DNA from: Gemmatimonadota bacterium
Lineage (GTDB): Bacteria; Gemmatimonadota; Gemmatimonadetes; Longimicrobiales; Longimicrobiaceae
Reading direction: 5' to 3'
DNA: 8,476 nt
Assembly (NCBI GenBank): GCA_019348475.1
Contig: JAHWJJ010000181.1
Location: forward strand, 1 to 8,476
A program made the translations under genes and the position numbers. Below the pieces are notes generated by a model that ran no database searches, was not told where the DNA came from, and saw only the letters and a list, made by a program, of their open reading frames with translations. Positions 5,723 through 8,476 of the stretch are shown here, piece after piece; positions within the stretch are counted from its first letter, which is position 1, and each line of letters starts with the position of its first letter.

Positions 5723-6235
5723 TCAGGTGGGCTCCTGCAGAAGCAGGATCTCGCGCTCGAAGTCGATGGTCACGCGGAAGGCGCGCAGAAAGTTGAGGCC
5801 CAGCAGTCCATCGACCTCCAACCCAACGCTGCCGATGTGCTGCAGGTCCAGCGCGCAGGCGATCAGCTCCTCGGCGCGCGCGGCACCCAGCCGCACCGAA
5901 TCCACCCGCACGATCTCCATCCGGCCGGATGAGCCCACGCCAGCACCGACACCCGTCACCCCGCGGGCCTGCGGCAGCTCCAGCCTGGCCGCGATCTGCT
6001 GATCCACACAGGTGAGCGTGGCGCCGGTATCCAGCACGAACCGGAAGGGTCCCTGCCCATTGACGTACACCGGCACCACCAGCGCCGCCCCGCCCGGCCC
6101 GGCCAGTTCGAACGCGACCTCGCCCGCGGCGCTGTCCGCCGGTGCCTGCACCCGTGCGGGCGCGCCCGTCTGCCCGCATGCCGCGGTCGCGAGGCCCACG
6201 AACAGGAGCACGGCCAGATTTCGCCTGATCTTCAT
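5723..6235 (-). CDS. Retropepsin-like aspartic protease lipoprotein
   Basis: This is a single-domain aspartic protease of the retropepsin-like (DUF1758/Asp_protease) type, predicted to be exported and lipid-anchored. The 170-residue product begins MKIRR with a hydrophobic core and lipobox T17-A18-A19-C20 followed by Gly. A linker rich in Ala/Pro (21-38) leads to the protease domain. VPVYVNGQGPFRFVLDTGAT contains the catalytic Asp at 69 in the D-T-G triad (69-71). GVTGVGAGVGSSG (92-104) is a likely flap or loop region, and DGLLGLNFLRAF (142-153) is the hydrophobic Gly-containing strand typical of this fold. With one DTG per chain the enzyme should work as a homodimer. Only a poor G-rich Shine-Dalgarno directly abuts the ATG. 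It is divergent from paralogue 2 and convergent with paralogue 1. The natural substrate is unknown. Confidence 0.85.
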   Translation of the reverse strand: MKIRRNLAVLLFVGLATAACGQTGAPARVQAPADSAAGEVAFELAGPGGAALVVPVYVNGQGPFRFVLDTGATLTCVDQQIAARLELPQARGVTGVGAGVGSSGRMEIVRVDSVRLGAARAEELIACALDLQHIGSVGLEVDGLLGLNFLRAFRVTIDFEREILLLQEPT

Positions 6236-6481
6236 CCCCGCTCACTGCGCCGGAGTGCTGGACGGACGGGACGGGACGGCGGCAAGTCCGGAGCCATTCC
6301 CACACCGCTCCGCATCCGTCGCGAGCGGTGGGCGCGGCTGCCATCGGGCGGTTTGCCTCACGCGCCAATCTTCCCCAGGTTTCAGTGGTACGCCTCCCGG
6401 GTCGATGAAACCCCACAGGGTCCCCGGGAGAGAAGCGGATCATCGCGAGCACGCCCACCTGACGCTGACCTCCAGGAGCCG
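6236..6481. other. Divergent intergenic region, presumed promoters for both neighbours
   Basis: The aspartic protease gene and paralogue 2 are transcribed away from each other from this 246-nt gap, so it should hold promoters for both. I found no pair of hexamers good enough to call. The notable element is the nested hairpin at 6394-6430. An open frame from ATG 6353 continues into paralogue 2, but its first 43 residues are polar, with no family similarity, and precede a clear signal peptide. Confidence 0.4.
6394..6430. promoter_or_regulatory. Nested inverted repeat upstream of paralogue 2
   Basis: An outer perfect stem CTCCCGGG (6394-6401) / CCCGGGAG (6423-6430) encloses an inner perfect stem ACCC (6410-6413) / GGGT (6418-6421) with a CACA tetraloop. 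The loop between the stems is asymmetric (eight bases on one side, one on the other). It lies about 50 nt before the start codon at 6482, so it would be in the leader RNA or serve as a protein-binding site. No U tract follows. Confidence 0.3.
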
Positions 6482-7012
6482 ATGCAAACCCGCTTTCGCA
6501 TGATGGATCGTCCGTCGCCCACCGGCCGGAGCCGTGCGCGGCTGGTTGTTCGGCTGCTCGTCCCCGTCCTCCTGCTGTCGCTCCCTGCCGGGGGCACCGC
6601 ACAGGAGCCGGCGGAGCCGCGGCCGGGAAGCCTGCTGCGCGTGGAGACGCCGGAGGGGCGGTACATGGGCTACCTGCTCGCGAGCCCGGTGGACTCCCTG
6701 GTCCTGCAGTCGCGCGCCACGGATGCACGGTTTCACATAGCCGTGCGGGACATCCTGTACGCGGAGGAGAGCCTGGGACGCATTTCCATCCAGGGTCTTC
6801 TGGTGAAGCGCGCGTTCCAGGGCGGGGCCGTGGGCGCCGTGGCGGGGGCGCTGGCCGGGTTCTACCTGCAGTCCGAATTCGGCCTGAAGCGGGTGGACCT
6901 CGCCATCCTGGTCGGCGCGCAAACGGGTGTGATCGCAGGGGGCATTTCCGCGGTCTCGGAACCGCGCCCCGAACGGTGGCGAGCCATCCGCATCCCCGGC
7001 CGGGGGCGGTGA
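6482..7012 (+). CDS. Secreted glycine-zipper protein of unknown function (paralogue 2)
   Basis: The 176-residue product has a basic N-terminus with many Arg, a hydrophobic core (LVVRLLVPVLLLSLP) and probable cleavage GTA|Q after A40. A short beta domain follows (about 48-94: PGSLLRVETPEGRYMGYLL, DSLVLQSRATDARFHIAV). Then come two Gly-rich hydrophobic segments, 110-128 (GGAVGAVAGALAGFYL) and 139-158 (LAILVGAQTGVIAGGIS), and a C-terminal PERWRAIRIPG (163-173). This order matches the product of 4740-5339 part by part, including the ERWR after the second segment. It lacks that protein's acidic Cys-bounded loop. I chose ATG 6482 because AGGAG (6474-6478) lies just upstream and the signal peptide then has normal architecture. 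Met codons at 6500 and 6503 are alternatives. Function unknown. Confidence 0.75.
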   Translation: MQTRFRMMDRPSPTGRSRARLVVRLLVPVLLLSLPAGGTAQEPAEPRPGSLLRVETPEGRYMGYLLASPVDSLVLQSRATDARFHIAVRDILYAEESLGRISIQGLLVKRAFQGGAVGAVAGALAGFYLQSEFGLKRVDLAILVGAQTGVIAGGISAVSEPRPERWRAIRIPGRGR

Positions 7013-7201
7013 CCTTTCCGCGCGCTTCCGTCAATCCGCCCCCGTTTTCGCTCCACCCGCCCTCCCGTGCAGCCACGCATCCGTGCCGGTGCGGCATGGC
7101 TGCCGCACTCGCGTGGGCGAGGCCTGCTGATGACGTGCGGATGTGGCTCGCATTGAATCCTCCCTCTTCCCGTTTGCGCCGCCTGCGCGGCGCGCCTACA
7201 A
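7013..7201. other. Intergenic stretch with two hairpins
   Basis: No gene is supported between paralogue 2 and the remnant that follows. Two perfect stem-loops occur. GTGCGGCA (7089-7096) pairs with TGCCGCAC (7101-7108) over a TGGC loop. GCGCCGC (7176-7182) pairs with GCGGCGC (7187-7193) over CTGC. Neither has a U tract. The first, 77 nt after the paralogue 2 stop, may still end or protect that transcript. Confidence 0.4.
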
Positions 7202-7351
7202 TCCACGAATGGCGCAGCCATCCAGCGCGCCGTGCGGATCTTCCCCACCGACGCCGCAAGGTTCGGGGTCGCCGCGGGATGGGGTGAAGGCGACATCCTG
7301 CTCATCGGCGAGATCTCCGAGCGCGGATTTACCCCCGTCTCTTCCACGTAA
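7202..7351 (+). pseudogene. Possible 3' remnant of an unidentified gene
   Basis: One frame, open after TGA 7154-7156 and ending at TAA 7349-7351, reads like real protein for its last 45 or so codons. AIQRAVRIFPTDAARFGV and GWGEGDILLIGEISERGF have balanced amino acids, alternating hydrophobic residues and strongly GC-biased third positions (nearly all G or C), unlike the flanking DNA. There is no ATG in the frame and no ribosome binding site, so it appears to be the tail of a gene whose front is lost. The other frames here are Ser/Pro/Arg-rich shadows. I do not recognise the family. A short gene using GTG 7232 is an unlikely alternative. Confidence 0.35.
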
Positions 7352-7411
7352 TCCCGCCCCTGCCCGCCGGTCGGCATCGGCAATCCACCTGGCACGACGA
7401 GAGAGTATCCC
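7352..7411 (+). other. Upstream region of the serine hydrolase
   Basis: This short leader ends in GAGAG (7401-7405) six bases before the ATG, a modest purine-rich ribosome binding site. A TGGCACGA at 7390-7397 resembles the -24 half of a sigma-54 promoter but no -12 element follows at the right distance. No other promoter is evident. Confidence 0.3.
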
Positions 7412-8476
7412 ATGACCACGCGCTCGCTTCTCGCGGTGCTCCTCGGCCTGATCGCCTCGCTGCCGGCCACGGCGCGCGCGCAGACGCCGGGCGAGAGCAG
7501 CCGGGCAGCGCCCGCCGTGTTCGCCGACCCGCAGCGCCTGGCGAAGCTGAGCGCCGCGTTTCCGCGGGTCGACAGCCTGATGCACGCGTTCGCCGCGCGG
7601 CAGCGGGTGCCCGGCATCGCGTACGGCATCGTGGTGGACGGGCGGCTGGTGCACGCGGGGACGGCGGGGTACCGCGAGCTTTCGTCGCGCGCCGCCGTGG
7701 ACACGTCGACCGTCTTCCGCATCGCCTCGATGAGCAAGAGCTTCGCGGCGGCGGCCATCCTTCAGCTGCGCGACGAGGGGCGGCTCTCGCTGGACGACCC
7801 CGCCGAGCGCTACGTGCCGGAGCTCGCGGCGCTGCGGGATGCCACCAGCGACGCGCCCAGGATCACCATCCGCCACCTGCTCTCGCACTCCGCCGGCTTT
7901 CCCGAGGACAACCCGTGGGGCGACCAGCAGCTCGCGGCCACCGAAGGCGAGCTGTCGGCCATGATGCGCGGCGGCATCCCGTTCTCCACCGCTCCCGGCA
8001 CCGCGTACGAATACTCCAATTTCGGTTACGCCATCCTGGGCCGCATCGTGGCCAACGTCTCCGGAATGACGTACGAGCGCTACCTGGACGAGCGCATCCT
8101 GCGGCCGCTGGGGATGACCTCCACCACCCTGGAGCCCTCGGCCGTGCCGCCGCACCGGCTGGCGCACGGCTACCGCCTGGTGGACGGCGAGTGGGTGGAA
8201 GAGGCGCAGCTGCCGGACGGCGCGTTCGGCCCCATGGGCGGCATGCTCACCTCGCTGGCTGACCTGGCGCGCTGGGTGGGGCTGATGCTGGACGCGTGGC
8301 CCGCGCGGGACGGAGACCAGGCCGGCCCGCTGCGCCGCTCGTCGCTGCGCGAGATGCAGCAGGTGGCGCGCTACAGCGGCGCGTCGGCGGTGCGCGACAC
8401 CGCGGCGGGTACGGTGACGCTGAGCGCGGGCGGATACGGCTACGGGCTGGGGATCCGGCAGACGTGCCTGTTCCGC
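7412..8476 (+). CDS. Secreted serine hydrolase, beta-lactamase class C / S12 family (3' end outside window)
   Basis: The visible 355 residues belong to the serine beta-lactamase-like (class C, peptidase S12) family, which includes esterases, D-amino-acid peptidases and beta-lactamases. A Sec signal runs from MTTRSLLAVLLGLIA to ARA|Q, with cleavage after A23. The nucleophile motif S106-M-S-K109 lies in FRIASMSKSF. The second motif Y201-S-N203 lies in YEYSNFGYAILG. Typical family blocks are HLLSHSAGFP, LRPLGMTSTTLEP and GPMGGMLTSLADLARW. The third motif (HxG or KTG) should come just after GYGYGLGIRQTC, beyond the window. The ATG at 7412 gives a standard signal peptide and has GAGAG upstream. 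The HLLSHxxG and PLGM blocks are common in non-lactamase members, so an esterase or peptidase role is more likely than antibiotic resistance, but the sequence cannot settle this. Confidence 0.92.
   Translation, partial: MTTRSLLAVLLGLIASLPATARAQTPGESSRAAPAVFADPQRLAKLSAAFPRVDSLMHAFAARQRVPGIAYGIVVDGRLVHAGTAGYRELSSRAAVDTSTVFRIASMSKSFAAAAILQLRDEGRLSLDDPAERYVPELAALRDATSDAPRITIRHLLSHSAGFPEDNPWGDQQLAATEGELSAMMRGGIPFSTAPGTAYEYSNFGYAILGRIVANVSGMTYERYLDERILRPLGMTSTTLEPSAVPPHRLAHGYRLVDGEWVEEAQLPDGAFGPMGGMLTSLADLARWVGLMLDAWPARDGDQAGPLRRSSLREMQQVARYSGASAVRDTAAGTVTLSAGGYGYGLGIRQTCLFR

Noticed and set aside
6353..6481. Upstream Met giving paralogue 2 a 219-residue form
   Set aside because: It would put 43 polar residues ahead of the signal peptide, and AGGAG lies just before the ATG at 6482.
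6994..7005. CCCCGGCCGGGG palindrome
   Set aside because: Lies inside the end of paralogue 2 and encodes its Ile-Pro-Gly-Arg tail; no U tract follows, so it is more likely codon use than a terminator.
4497..7259. 920-codon open frame on the minus strand
   Set aside because: It crosses several well-supported genes and intergenic repeats, is rich in Arg/Gly/Pro/Ala and shows no domain. Long stop-free frames are expected at this GC content.
7390..7405. Sigma-54-like TGGCACGA before the serine hydrolase
   Set aside because: The -24 half is present but there is no GC at the required -12 position.
1..8476. Possible defence system, biosynthetic cluster, CRISPR array or mobile element
   Set aside because: No nuclease, helicase, toxin-antitoxin pair, synthase, integrase, transposase, regularly spaced repeat or tRNA-like attachment site was seen on either strand.

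Overview
The window is very GC-rich DNA (about 70% by eye) from a bacterial chromosome. It is packed with small secreted or lipid-anchored proteins of unknown role. The mix fits a Gemmatimonadota-type genome, possibly the Longimicrobium lineage: Sec and lipoprotein signals everywhere, a glycine-zipper secreted family ending in an ERWR motif, and a secreted S12 serine hydrolase with mature Gln at +1. That placement is inference from gene style, because no marker gene is present. No rRNA, tRNA, CRISPR array, transposase or phage gene was seen.

Layout, left to right. (1) 3-830 is the C-terminal two thirds of a glutaryl-CoA-dehydrogenase-type acyl-CoA dehydrogenase. (2) 1150-1476 is a small membrane protein. 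It is followed by about 350 nt without an established gene, holding a 29-codon ORF with a textbook ribosome binding site and a 30-bp perfect palindrome. (3) 1831-3108 (minus) is a lipoprotein zinc metalloprotease of the metzincin type. Its leader is about 225 nt if the clear minus-strand promoter at 3340-3367 drives it. (4) 3689-4231 is a small probable lipoprotein. (5) About 4391-4683 is a C-terminal remnant of a nitrilase-superfamily carbon-nitrogen hydrolase. (6) 4740-5339 and 6482-7012 are two diverged paralogues of a secreted glycine-zipper family. Between them lie a REP-like inverted repeat pair, a terminator and a minus-strand retropepsin-like aspartic protease lipoprotein (5723-6235). 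(7) 7202-7351 looks like the 3' tail of a lost gene. (8) 7412-8476 is the start of a secreted beta-lactamase-family serine hydrolase cut by the window end.

The genes do not form one operon: strands alternate, gaps are 250-600 nt and several hairpins separate units. The shared theme is the cell envelope. Three predicted exported hydrolases of different catalytic classes (metallo, aspartic, serine) sit among small exported proteins, with two decayed gene fragments showing past rearrangement. I do not see a convincing new multi-gene system. The most follow-up-worthy items are the paralogous glycine-zipper pair, the REP-like element between them, the AT-rich promoter/operator at 3340-3379, and the two gene remnants.
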